DNA from: CAZXVU01 sp964644465
GTDB taxonomy: Bacteria > Chlamydiota > Chlamydiia > Chlamydiales > SM23-39
Direction: 5' to 3'
DNA length: 29,459 nucleotides
NCBI GenBank assembly: GCA_964644465.1
Contig: CAZXVU010000015.1
Location: 1 to 29,459 of the forward strand
Below are positions 23,101-29,459 of the stretch, one piece after another. The number at the start of each line of letters is the position of its first letter. Position 1 is the first letter of the stretch. The translations under genes were made by a program, and so were the position numbers. Below the pieces are notes generated by a model. It was not told where the DNA came from. It made no database searches and saw only the letters and a program-made list of their open reading frames with translations.

Positions 23101-24590
23101 ATCTGATCGATTCCTTTAGCAATTACATAAAGAGAATTATTTCGAAGTCCTGGGATCGGTGCTGTATTTGTAGGAGTATAGACGATCAAAGCAAGGGCTT
23201 TTTCCTGGGCTGGCAGAGATTGATAAGCAGCCAAATCTACAATCTTCAAATTTTGCAAATCGGGGTGTTTTGGACTCCAATTAGTACGGAGATTTGAAGC
23301 GATTTGATCGGCTTGGACCTGTCCAATTTGCTCTAAATTGAGAACAAGAAACCCAGTTGTATTTGGAAGTTGATGAAGGGCTATAGAATATTCTTCATCG
23401 CCTGGGACTACAGATTCATTGGTGAAGCGGGTAATTTTAGCCACTTCGTTGATCAGAAGCTGTTCGAAGGAATCTTTATTTTTCAGTTTGGACTGGTAAG
23501 CGACGACATCGGGATGCAATTTCAAGAGGATTTTTTCATTGGGCCAATCAATGCTCAATTCAGAGAAAAGAGGATTGCGATTGCCAATCGAAAGTTTTTC
23601 TCCCGATTTCAAAAAAGTTTGAATTTGTGGAATAGTCCAGGGATCTTGTCCAGATGCAAACAAAGCCTGGTTCTTCTTCAAAGTGTTTTCAGCTTTGGCG
23701 AGATTGAGTTCTTTTTTGTCGAAGAGGCGGAGCTGTTCTTGATCTTCCTCGGAAAGGAAAGTGCCAGCATCTTTGGCTTTCTTTTCCTTCTCAATCAGGA
23801 TATTTTTTTGTTCTTTGAGCTCGTCTCTAGATGCGTCAAGAACTGCAATCAGAGATTGGATGGAGGTCTGTCGGTTTTCGATCGGAGCTTGGGTAAAGGC
23901 TGCTGCAAAGCGGGAGGAGAGTTTTCCATTATCCGAGAGAATCTCTGAAAGAGTGTTGATCTGGGAAGCTAGAGCTTCCGCGTATTTACCTGAGGCATTT
24001 GGCTGTTTTTCGAGGGCAGATAGCAGCATCCCTTGTTCTGTGATGCCTCCCAACGCGAGAGCAATTTGCGCGGCTCTGTCGAGGATCATTTCTTTATAGA
24101 GAGGAGAGATCGTTCCGTCCGCCTCATTTTTCGGAGTATAGACGAAGGTTTCTTGCTGAGGGTCGAAATGGATGGGGATCTTTCTTTGAACGACGACTTC
24201 TTTCGAGGCATTTTCTTGAGGAGCTAAACCAACCTGTGCGGGCACAAAAGGAATTAACGATCCTGAACGAGGGAGGTAATTACGGAATCGGGCTGCATCG
24301 TCTGATTTCGTGAAATTGACTGAGGCGAGTTGAGGATTTTGTGGGTCGATCTGAATGGAAACAGGCTTTGAGCGGATCATTTCGCAGAAAGAGCTCAGCC
24401 ACTCTTTAGTATCGTTTTCTAATCCATTGACTCTTTTCTGTATTGAAAGGCCAATTTCTTTTCCTTGAACAGGTCCTATTGGATCTTTCAAAGGTTTGCA
24501 ATAATAAAAAACAGTCGGGAGGATGTTATATACCGTCAAAGCGATAACGGCCAGGATCAGAAATAGCTGCCACTTTTTTGGTTTTTCCAT
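20103..24590 (-). CDS. secDF: SecD-SecF fusion protein translocase subunit
   Basis: A 1,495-residue inner-membrane protein that uses the proton gradient to help Sec export. SecD half: first membrane segment at about 8-28, GLDLSGG (about 650), and GIAGIILNIGMAIDANVLVF (about 1035-1055) in the membrane block. SecF half: GMDFTGG (about 1192) and VGYSLNDTIIIFDRIREE (about 1385-1400). Between the first membrane segment and the SecD P1 domain is an insert of about 600 residues with a heptad-like charged stretch near 260-310 (coiled coil); ordinary SecD lacks it. Fused and enlarged SecDF is typical of Chlamydiae. The start has AAGG 7 nt upstream. A promoter lies at 24617-24645. Confidence 0.95.
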   Translation of the reverse strand: MEKPKKWQLFLILAVIALTVYNILPTVFYYCKPLKDPIGPVQGKEIGLSIQKRVNGLENDTKEWLSSFCEMIRSKPVSIQIDPQNPQLASVNFTKSDDAARFRNYLPRSGSLIPFVPAQVGLAPQENASKEVVVQRKIPIHFDPQQETFVYTPKNEADGTISPLYKEMILDRAAQIALALGGITEQGMLLSALEKQPNASGKYAEALASQINTLSEILSDNGKLSSRFAAAFTQAPIENRQTSIQSLIAVLDASRDELKEQKNILIEKEKKAKDAGTFLSEEDQEQLRLFDKKELNLAKAENTLKKNQALFASGQDPWTIPQIQTFLKSGEKLSIGNRNPLFSELSIDWPNEKILLKLHPDVVAYQSKLKNKDSFEQLLINEVAKITRFTNESVVPGDEEYSIALHQLPNTTGFLVLNLEQIGQVQADQIASNLRTNWSPKHPDLQNLKIVDLAAYQSLPAQEKALALIVYTPTNTAPIPGLRNNSLYVIAKGIDQILQNYEQFPDSEPARAFSDDFRSLAEMLRQNGFVGYHGSAFPTGGFLDRDFVFERNDFYRPLLAATREDFSVYGTQRFAFLELSNLEQRLVTENKIETLVHEDLLKWKDEFNASQISLNPSLRYDMPKPTKSVFWSNVGLSLRKFFRGDERKIIRWGLDLSGGKTVQIELRDANNQIVKNDIDLKQGINELYNRVNKMGVSEVSIRQIGNHIVLDFPGSQSLSASELIKASSMYFYVVNEKFSLKNSSLADSINRFLQEVWNEAVVTNRKDAQSINAIAWKHLHGDSLDAEDVQPRSDAARTLLENGLKLQSPSDPVMSNGLNDAISKIAVFRGSDYNEWQGQSHPLLFIFRNYALEGSQLENIRSNYDPSKGNYLSFEVQGSALSRDGQKTNPRNDLHAWTSKFSKEKILGTTNESYSKGQGWRMAVVLNDTVISAPTLDSALRDSAMISGSFSQREVNQLVSDLKAGSLTFTPHILSEKNVSPELGQKDRMQGITATVIALILVIASMVLYYRFAGFVASVAVLFNLLIIWATLQNLNATLSLAGIAGIILNIGMAIDANVLVFERVKEEFAASGKIASAISAGYKKAYSAIIDSNVTTIIAALVLLNFDAGPIKAFAITLIIGIVSSMFTALFMTRYYFSGWVLNPKNKALTMSNWIHAKKIDFLKRAKPAFVIAAAIIVAGGYLVYAERSTIFGMDFTGGFSLNLELQQNSNGSYVQAVEKALADKGANVHDFQIRELNPSNHLRILFGTSMEQTGKPFFGMPIETDKTSTLYSYEKNPRIEWVVKALEASGLTLSSKSLSHLDENWTAMSGQMSDSMRNNALIGLLISFICIFIYIAFRFEYKFAAAAVICLIHDVLITIGLMGLLHAIGVPVQIDLNTVAAIMTIVGYSLNDTIIIFDRIREEMRTTRNRRLPEIVNTALNSTLSRTTITSGTTLLVLIALVALGGASIFSFALVMTIGVFFGTLSSWYIASPLMLFFHGREESKEKGLVRQA

Positions 24591-24616
24591 TTGAAGCCTT
24601 TAGTCTGAATCGGAAA

Positions 24617-24645
24617 AGAATACTCAACGCCTCCTATCTTGTCCA
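24617..24645 (-). promoter_or_regulatory. Promoter for secDF-recJ
   Basis: On the minus strand TGGACA (complement 24640-24645) and TATTCT (24617-24622) are 17 bp apart, about 26 bp before the secDF ATG. Each box matches the sigma-70 consensus at 4-5 of 6 positions. The divergent purA side of this 223-bp gap has a TATATT (24724-24729) but no convincing -35. Confidence 0.55.
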
Positions 24646-24813
24646 GCCCCCACTAGAAAAGTTTAAAAGAAAAAATGCACTGCAGAGAGACAGTCGGGCC
24701 GTTCCGCTTAAGACCTATCTTTATATATTTTACTTGTTGGGGAGACAAAAAAATGTTCCAGCGAAGTGGCGGGTTGGTTATGATTGCTCCAATAAAATGG
24801 ATTTTGACTGAAG

Positions 24814-26100
24814 ATGGAAAGCATTGCGGTCGTCGGAATGCAGTGGGGCGACGAAGGGAAAGGAAAAGTCATAGACCTCCTCTCCGAAAAAGCCCACCAT
24901 ATCGCTAGAGCCCAAGGCGGCAACAACGCAGGCCATACCATTGTCGCCCATAACCATGAATACAGGTTCCATCTAATCCCATCCGGGATCCTTTACCCGC
25001 ATACCAAATGCTACGTGGGAGGGGGAACTGTTATAGATCCCGTTTCCCTGCTCGAAGAAATGGAAAACTTAAGAAAAAATGGGATCCAATTCGAAAAGCG
25101 TCTCTATATATCTTTATATGCACACGTGGTTTTCCCCTATCACCGGTTGATCGACCAGTTAGTTGAAAAGGAAAAGGGGTCGAGTAAAGTTGGGACAACC
25201 GGTAAAGGCATTGGCCCCTGCTATTCTGATAAGATCAATAGATGCGGGATTCGCATCGCAGATCTGCTATCGCCTGATATTTTTAAAGGACGGCTCCAAA
25301 CAACTCTTGCTATGAAGAATCGGGAATTGGAAAAGCTCTACGGCCATCCTCCAGTGGAGTTTCAAAGTCTATATGAAGAATATTTAGGATATGGAAAACA
25401 GCTGGCCCCTTTTGTGGCTCCTGTAGAAGAACTTCTGTATCAGGCCTCTCGAAAAGGGGACAATATTCTCTTTGAAGGCGCTCAAGGAGCTCTTTTAGAC
25501 ATTACTTTCGGAACCTATCCTTTTGTGACTTCCTCATGTACATTGTCTGGCGGAGTTTGTTCAGGACTTGGCTTGGGTCCTACCAAAGTAACTCGGACGG
25601 TTGGAGTGACAAAAGCCTATACGACTCGAGTCGGAAGCGGCCCCTTGCCTACAGAACTGTCGGGTGAAGAGGCTTCTTTGTTTCCAGATCATACAACTTC
25701 AAGAGAAATTGGAACGACCACCGGCAGGAAACGGCGCATGGGTTGGTTTGATGCTTTTCTTTTGAAGCACACTTTATGTTTGAATGGGGCGGATACTTTG
25801 GCTTTGACCAAGCTCGATATTCTCGATGGGTTGGATGAAATCAAAATTTGTGTTGGATACAAACATTGCCGCTCTTTCCCTGCAACGCATGAAGAGTTAA
25901 GTAGAGTGATACCCGTATATGAGAAACATCCTGGATGGAAAAAATCGACCCGGGATATTCAAACTTACGATGAACTTCCTTCTTTAGCAAAAACGTATTT
26001 ACGTCGGATAGAAGAGCTTTGCGAGGTACCTATTTCGATTTTATCTGTAGGTCCCGAACGGGAGAAAACGATTTGGCTGGACCGTTTTTTTAATGGATGA
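24814..26100 (+). CDS. purA: Adenylosuccinate synthetase
   Basis: A 428-residue cytosolic enzyme that joins IMP and aspartate with GTP, the first step from IMP to AMP. Visible: VGMQWGDEGKGK at the N-terminus (P-loop and catalytic Asp), NNAGHT with the catalytic His, GTTGKGIGP, an FEGAQGALLDITFGTYPF stretch, and the C-terminal TKLD base-recognition motif. Full length and intact. No strong ribosome site precedes the ATG (TGAAG is adjacent to it). It overlaps uppS by 8 bp and heads the operon. In Chlamydia the corresponding place between secDF and uppS holds the unrelated CT449, and purA is absent from reduced Chlamydia genomes. Confidence 0.96.
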   Translation: MESIAVVGMQWGDEGKGKVIDLLSEKAHHIARAQGGNNAGHTIVAHNHEYRFHLIPSGILYPHTKCYVGGGTVIDPVSLLEEMENLRKNGIQFEKRLYISLYAHVVFPYHRLIDQLVEKEKGSSKVGTTGKGIGPCYSDKINRCGIRIADLLSPDIFKGRLQTTLAMKNRELEKLYGHPPVEFQSLYEEYLGYGKQLAPFVAPVEELLYQASRKGDNILFEGAQGALLDITFGTYPFVTSSCTLSGGVCSGLGLGPTKVTRTVGVTKAYTTRVGSGPLPTELSGEEASLFPDHTTSREIGTTTGRKRRMGWFDAFLLKHTLCLNGADTLALTKLDILDGLDEIKICVGYKHCRSFPATHEELSRVIPVYEKHPGWKKSTRDIQTYDELPSLAKTYLRRIEELCEVPISILSVGPEREKTIWLDRFFNG

Positions 26101-26893
26101 TGATATTATGACCGCACATTCGGATCTCTCAATTGAAACCGGAGACCCCAAGGGGATTTATTCTTCTGCTGAGATTTCTTTTCTCGACCCTGAGAAAATC
26201 CCAAAACATATAGCCATCATCATGGATGGGAATCGAAGATGGGCAAAGCAAAGAGATTTGCCGCCTATGATGGGCCATTGGGAGGGAGCAGAGGTTTTGA
26301 CCGATGTGCTGCGAGCCGCTTCTGAATTAGGTGTTAAGACATTGACAGTCTATGCTTTCTCTACAGAGAATTGGGTCCGTCCAGAACAAGAAATCGAAGC
26401 CTTGATGAACATTTTCGAGCTTTATCTGGTCCGTAAAAAGGAATTAATGGTGCGAGATGGAATCCGGCTCGATGCAATCGGGGATCTTTCCCGCCTGCCA
26501 GAAAATGTACAAACTGCCTTTCAGCAAACAAAGAAAGCAACAGAGCATTGTGAAAAAATCAATTTGGTATTAGCACTGAATTATGGTGGAAGGGATGAAA
26601 TCCGCCGAGCAATGGGTAAAATCTTGGAAGAGCATAAACAGTTAGGGCTCCGTTCAGAAGATCTCACTGAAGACCTCATAGCAAAACATTTAGATACGAC
26701 TCCTTGGGGCGACCCCGATCTCTTGATCCGAACAAGCGGCGAGCTCCGCGTCAGTAATTTTCTTTTATGGCAGATTTCCTATGCTGAAATCTATGTCACA
26801 GACGTATTGTGGCCCGACTTTTCTTCAAAACATTTGCTTGAAGCGATCCTGACCTTTCAAGGGCGTACGCGTAGATTAGGTGGAAGCTCATGA
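26093..26893 (+). CDS. uppS: Isoprenyl transferase (undecaprenyl diphosphate synthase)
   Basis: A 266-residue cis-prenyltransferase that makes undecaprenyl diphosphate, the lipid carrier for peptidoglycan and lipopolysaccharide. Visible: AIIMDGNRRWAKQR (41-54, with catalytic D45), GHWEGAE (61-67), YAFSTENWVRP, and RTSGELRVSNFLLWQ with LWPDF near the C-terminus. The N-terminus is about 30 residues longer than in many homologues. The ATG at 26093 overlaps purA; ATG codon 6 (26108) is an alternative. It overlaps cdsA by 4 bp. The gene order uppS-cdsA-cmk-plsC is the chlamydial one. Confidence 0.95.
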   Translation: MDDDIMTAHSDLSIETGDPKGIYSSAEISFLDPEKIPKHIAIIMDGNRRWAKQRDLPPMMGHWEGAEVLTDVLRAASELGVKTLTVYAFSTENWVRPEQEIEALMNIFELYLVRKKELMVRDGIRLDAIGDLSRLPENVQTAFQQTKKATEHCEKINLVLALNYGGRDEIRRAMGKILEEHKQLGLRSEDLTEDLIAKHLDTTPWGDPDLLIRTSGELRVSNFLLWQISYAEIYVTDVLWPDFSSKHLLEAILTFQGRTRRLGGSS

Positions 26894-27732
26894 AAGATTT
26901 AAGCCGTAGATTCTCTTATTCTGTCATTTCAATCATCATCCTGATTTTCTTATTAAAATATGCTTTTAATGACTGGTTTCAATATGCAGTTGTGGGGATT
27001 GTCGCGATTCTGACGGGAATTGCAATTTGGGAATATGAACAGTTTGCCAAAGCAAAAGGAGGGAGGATGATTCTTCCTTTTCTAATGGCAGTAACCATGG
27101 TCGAGGTCGTTGCTTTTTTTCTTGCAGCGCAATATCCCCTCCTTAGGAGTCTGCCTCTGATCATTTTCGTTATTGGATTTCTCGTTCTTTTTGCCCTCCA
27201 TTTTGGAGAAAAAGATGGAGCTGTCGTCGATCTTGCAGTTTCATCATTCGGACTTCTTTACATTGCAGTTCCCATGGGCATGATCCTTGGGATTCTCTAT
27301 TTCAATGGGCAGGATGGACGCTGGTGGGTCGCCTATCTTCTCGCTGTCACAAAAATTACCGATATAGGGGCTTATTTCGCAGGCAGTCTTTGGGGACGGA
27401 GAAAACTCGCTCCAAATATCAGCCCAGGGAAAACGGTTGAAGGTGCTTTATTCGGCCTAGTGTGCGCTGTATTTGCTAGCTTCGCCTTCCATCTTATGAG
27501 CGACTATACAGCATTGGAATTCCATCTCGGGACTGTTGAATGGCTTTGTTTAGGCCTAATCCTCGGAGCGATAGGGCAATTTGGAGATCTATCGGAATCG
27601 TTGTTAAAACGAGATGCAAATAAAAAGGACAGCAATGCTCTGCCCGGTCTTGGCGGTGTTCTCGATTCAATCGATTCGCTCCTTTTCAACGCTCCCATCC
27701 TTTACATCTATCTGAATTACCTAAAATCATGA
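26890..27732 (+). CDS. cdsA: Phosphatidate cytidylyltransferase
   Basis: A 280-residue inner-membrane enzyme that makes CDP-diacylglycerol from phosphatidic acid and CTP. About seven to eight hydrophobic segments are visible. The C-terminal CDP-diglyceride synthase signature is KRDANKKDSNALPGLGGVLD (about 240-259). It departs from the usual consensus KDSG-PGHGGVLDR-D in having Asn for Gly, Leu for His and Ser for Arg. TDIGAYFAGSLWGRRKLAP and SPGKTVEGA before it are conserved. Starts and stops overlap its neighbours by 4 bp on both sides (ATGA type), so it is translationally coupled in the operon. Confidence 0.95.
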   Translation: MKDLSRRFSYSVISIIILIFLLKYAFNDWFQYAVVGIVAILTGIAIWEYEQFAKAKGGRMILPFLMAVTMVEVVAFFLAAQYPLLRSLPLIIFVIGFLVLFALHFGEKDGAVVDLAVSSFGLLYIAVPMGMILGILYFNGQDGRWWVAYLLAVTKITDIGAYFAGSLWGRRKLAPNISPGKTVEGALFGLVCAVFASFAFHLMSDYTALEFHLGTVEWLCLGLILGAIGQFGDLSESLLKRDANKKDSNALPGLGGVLDSIDSLLFNAPILYIYLNYLKS

Positions 27733-29057
27733 TCATTACAATTGATGGTCCTTCTGGGACGGGGAAGTCCACTGTAGCCAAGGGTGTCGCGAAAAGACTC
27801 GGTTTCACCTTTTTCGATACAGGAGCCATGTATCGTTCTGTCGCTTGGAAAATCATGGAAGAAGGGATCGATCCTGCCGATGAAGCAAAAGTCAGCGAGG
27901 CTCTCTCCCGATTTCATTTCCGGATTGAGACAGAGGAAAATGGAGACCGCCATTATTTTGTGGGCGATATGGATGTCACTAAAGCCATCCGCTCCCAGCA
28001 AATTTCTTCCGCAGCATCTCAAATTGCCATGTATCCTCAGGTGCGCAAGGCCTTAGTCAAGATCCAAAGAAAATTCGGCTATGAGACAAATGCTGTATTT
28101 GAAGGTCGCGATATGGGGACTGTCGTATTCCCCGATGCGGATTTAAAAATCTTCCTCACTGCAAGACCTGAGGTAAGAGCGGAGAGACGTTATAAAGAAC
28201 TCCTCGCAAAATTTCCCGATCTTACAGAGACTTTGACCTTTGATCAGATTCTCAAAGAGACAAAACAGAGGGACGAGGCAGATTCTACTCGGACTATTTC
28301 TCCTTTAAAAAAGGCCGATGATGCCATTTTGATTGACACATCCTATCTGACCGCTGACCAAGTCATCGAAAAAATCATCCATCTGAAACCGCTATGTAAA
28401 AAATCGCGGCCTCGGATGAAAATCTCTTATTTAATTGTCTACTCTTTGGCGCGTTTCTTTTTTAAAACTTGTTTCCGGTTGAAGATCTATGGAATAGAAC
28501 ACTTTCGTCACGGCGCTGCGATTCTCGCTGCCAATCATAGTTCTTTCTACGATCCGCCTGTTCTTTCGATTTCTTGCCCTGAAGAAGTCCATTTTTTAGC
28601 AAGAGGATCTCTTTTCGACGTGCCTCTTCTTGGACGTTTGATCCGCGTCCTCAATTCACATCCTATTGCTCGAGGGACTTCCGATGCCCATACCTTCAGG
28701 GAAATGATAAAACTCTTATCCGAAGGAAAAAAAATGATCCTTTTTCCTGAGGGGAAGCGTTCCTTCGATGGAGAGCTGCAACCATTGGAAAGAGGGCTCG
28801 CCTTCCTGGTTCAAAAAGCGAAATGCCGCATTATCCCTGCTTACATCAAAGGTTCTTATGAAGCATGGCCTCGTCAACGTAAATTTCCAAAGCTCTTTGG
28901 GAAAATGGCCTGTGTTTTTGGTTCTCCAATAGAATGGGAAGAGTTTGAAAATATGGAGAAAAAAGAGGCTCAGGAACGGATCACTCAGAGAACAGAAAAA
29001 GCAATCCGCGATTTAAAAGAATGGCTCGAAAAAGGGGCTATTGGTTTCCCCCCATAG
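27729..29057 (+). CDS. cmk-plsC: Fused cytidylate kinase - 1-acyl-glycerol-3-phosphate acyltransferase
   Basis: One 442-residue frame carries two enzymes. Residues 1-225 are cytidylate kinase (CMP/dCMP to CDP/dCDP): P-loop DGPSGTGKST (6-15), FDTGAMYRSVA, EGRDMGTVVFPDADLKIFLTA and the TRTISPL lid region. Residues 230-442 are PlsC, which acylates lysophosphatidic acid: NHSSFYD (H270, D275), the LFPEGKRS motif (338-345) and RIIPAYIKGS. The junction is KPLCKKSRPRMKISYL, with an internal ATG (28416) that lacks a ribosome site. In Chlamydia these are two adjacent genes (CT452 and CT453 as I recall), so this looks like loss of the intervening stop. It overlaps cdsA by 4 bp. Confidence 0.93.
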   Translation: MIITIDGPSGTGKSTVAKGVAKRLGFTFFDTGAMYRSVAWKIMEEGIDPADEAKVSEALSRFHFRIETEENGDRHYFVGDMDVTKAIRSQQISSAASQIAMYPQVRKALVKIQRKFGYETNAVFEGRDMGTVVFPDADLKIFLTARPEVRAERRYKELLAKFPDLTETLTFDQILKETKQRDEADSTRTISPLKKADDAILIDTSYLTADQVIEKIIHLKPLCKKSRPRMKISYLIVYSLARFFFKTCFRLKIYGIEHFRHGAAILAANHSSFYDPPVLSISCPEEVHFLARGSLFDVPLLGRLIRVLNSHPIARGTSDAHTFREMIKLLSEGKKMILFPEGKRSFDGELQPLERGLAFLVQKAKCRIIPAYIKGSYEAWPRQRKFPKLFGKMACVFGSPIEWEEFENMEKKEAQERITQRTEKAIRDLKEWLEKGAIGFPP

Positions 29058-29073
29058 TTTTTAAAGGTTTACA

Positions 29074-29459
29074 ATGAACGCAGTATTCCCCAAACAGCTT
29101 CAAGATCAAAATATTGATGGAATGTTGTATTTCAGCCAGATGAACTCTTCTACGGTCGATACGTTAGAAAAGGAAATCAGCAGGATGGATTCAGAAAACG
29201 CCATTCATTGGAAAGATGCTGCTGGCTTGCAGAGGAGAACGTTTGAATTCGGCGTTAGCTTTAAGGAGATCGAAAGGACAGGACAAATTGTCAAACGGGA
29301 CCTGCCCGATTTTCTTTTAAGAACAAGAGAGGAAGTTGTTGGGTTATTCCGCCAACAATTAGCAGAGAAAGATCCTTCTCAATACGAAAATTGCATCGTC
29401 ACTCTTTATGACAAAGGCGAAGGAATCAAACCCCATACAGATCGAGATTATTTCGGTCC
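29074..29459 (+). CDS. AlkB-like 2-oxoglutarate/Fe(II) dioxygenase (partial, runs off the window)
   Basis: An open frame starts at 29074, 16 bp after the cmk-plsC stop, with AAAGG 6 nt upstream, and runs off the right edge after 128 codons. The last part reads CIVTLYDKGEGIKPHTDRDY, which matches the AlkB pattern of a Tyr-containing strand followed by an HxD iron-binding pair (His-Thr-Asp). The remaining iron-binding His and the Arg pair would lie beyond the window. AlkB proteins repair alkylated DNA or RNA, or modify other substrates. Family assignment rests on this short motif and its layout. In Chlamydia plsC is followed by argS, so this position differs. Confidence 0.7.
   Translation, partial: MNAVFPKQLQDQNIDGMLYFSQMNSSTVDTLEKEISRMDSENAIHWKDAAGLQRRTFEFGVSFKEIERTGQIVKRDLPDFLLRTREEVVGLFRQQLAEKDPSQYENCIVTLYDKGEGIKPHTDRDYFG

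Noticed and set aside
24657..24813. Riboswitch-like leader upstream of purA
   Set aside because: I could not find the conserved pairing or core of a purine or PRPP riboswitch; the stretch shows only AT-rich promoter-like sequence.

Overview
This window looks like chromosome from an environmental ('Chlamydia-like') member of the Chlamydiae. The strongest evidence is the block recJ - secDF - uppS - cdsA - cmk - plsC, which follows the order I know from Chlamydia (CT447, CT448, CT450-CT453), and a SecD-SecF fusion with a very large periplasmic insert, which is characteristic of the phylum. purA sits inside this block, and reduced Chlamydia lack purA, so a larger-genome relative (Waddlia, Simkania, Parachlamydia or Criblamydia type) is likely. 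The genus is inference. Strands alternate often. I see no rRNA, tRNA, CRISPR array, integrase or transposase.

Layout. (1) 1-8.2 kb, minus strand: the start of an unrecognised exported protein at the edge, a structured repeat-like element of about 138 bp, then a two-partner secretion pair read leftward from a good promoter. The pair is a 2,018-residue filamentous-haemagglutinin-like TpsA with internal superrepeats and a Cys-Pro-rich tail, followed by its TpsB outer-membrane pore. (2) 8.2-9.3 kb, minus: a KdsC-type HAD phosphatase behind a YhcH/NanQ-family protein. (3) 9.3-11.3 kb, plus: an AT-rich promoter, an unrecognised 206-residue protein with effector-like features, and a dicarboxylate/amino-acid:cation symporter. 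(4) 11.3-18.1 kb: small-molecule metabolism and transport, with an adenosine-kinase-like PfkB kinase, a DHA2 MFS exporter, homoserine dehydrogenase, enolase-phosphatase (MtnC), threonine aldolase and an ACS-family MFS importer. (5) 18.3-24.6 kb, minus: secDF-recJ. (6) 24.8-29.5 kb, plus: purA-uppS-cdsA-(cmk-plsC)-alkB-like, with overlapping or closely spaced genes that look like one operon for nucleotide, cell-wall lipid and phospholipid precursors.

The most unusual signal is in region 4. Three enzymes whose families are normally cytosolic (PfkB kinase, homoserine dehydrogenase, MtnC) each carry an extra N-terminal stretch that reads like a Sec signal peptide. In mtnC the signal-peptide start has a strong Shine-Dalgarno sequence. 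In the kinase there is no alternative start codon between the hydrophobic stretch and the conserved core. Because these enzymes need nucleotide cofactors or cytosolic substrates, export to the host cell or inclusion would make more sense than residence in the periplasm. That is a hypothesis, not an observation. Other points of interest are the disulfide-capable tail of the TpsA adhesin, the cmk-plsC gene fusion and the putative effector with a C-terminal Cys-Cys.
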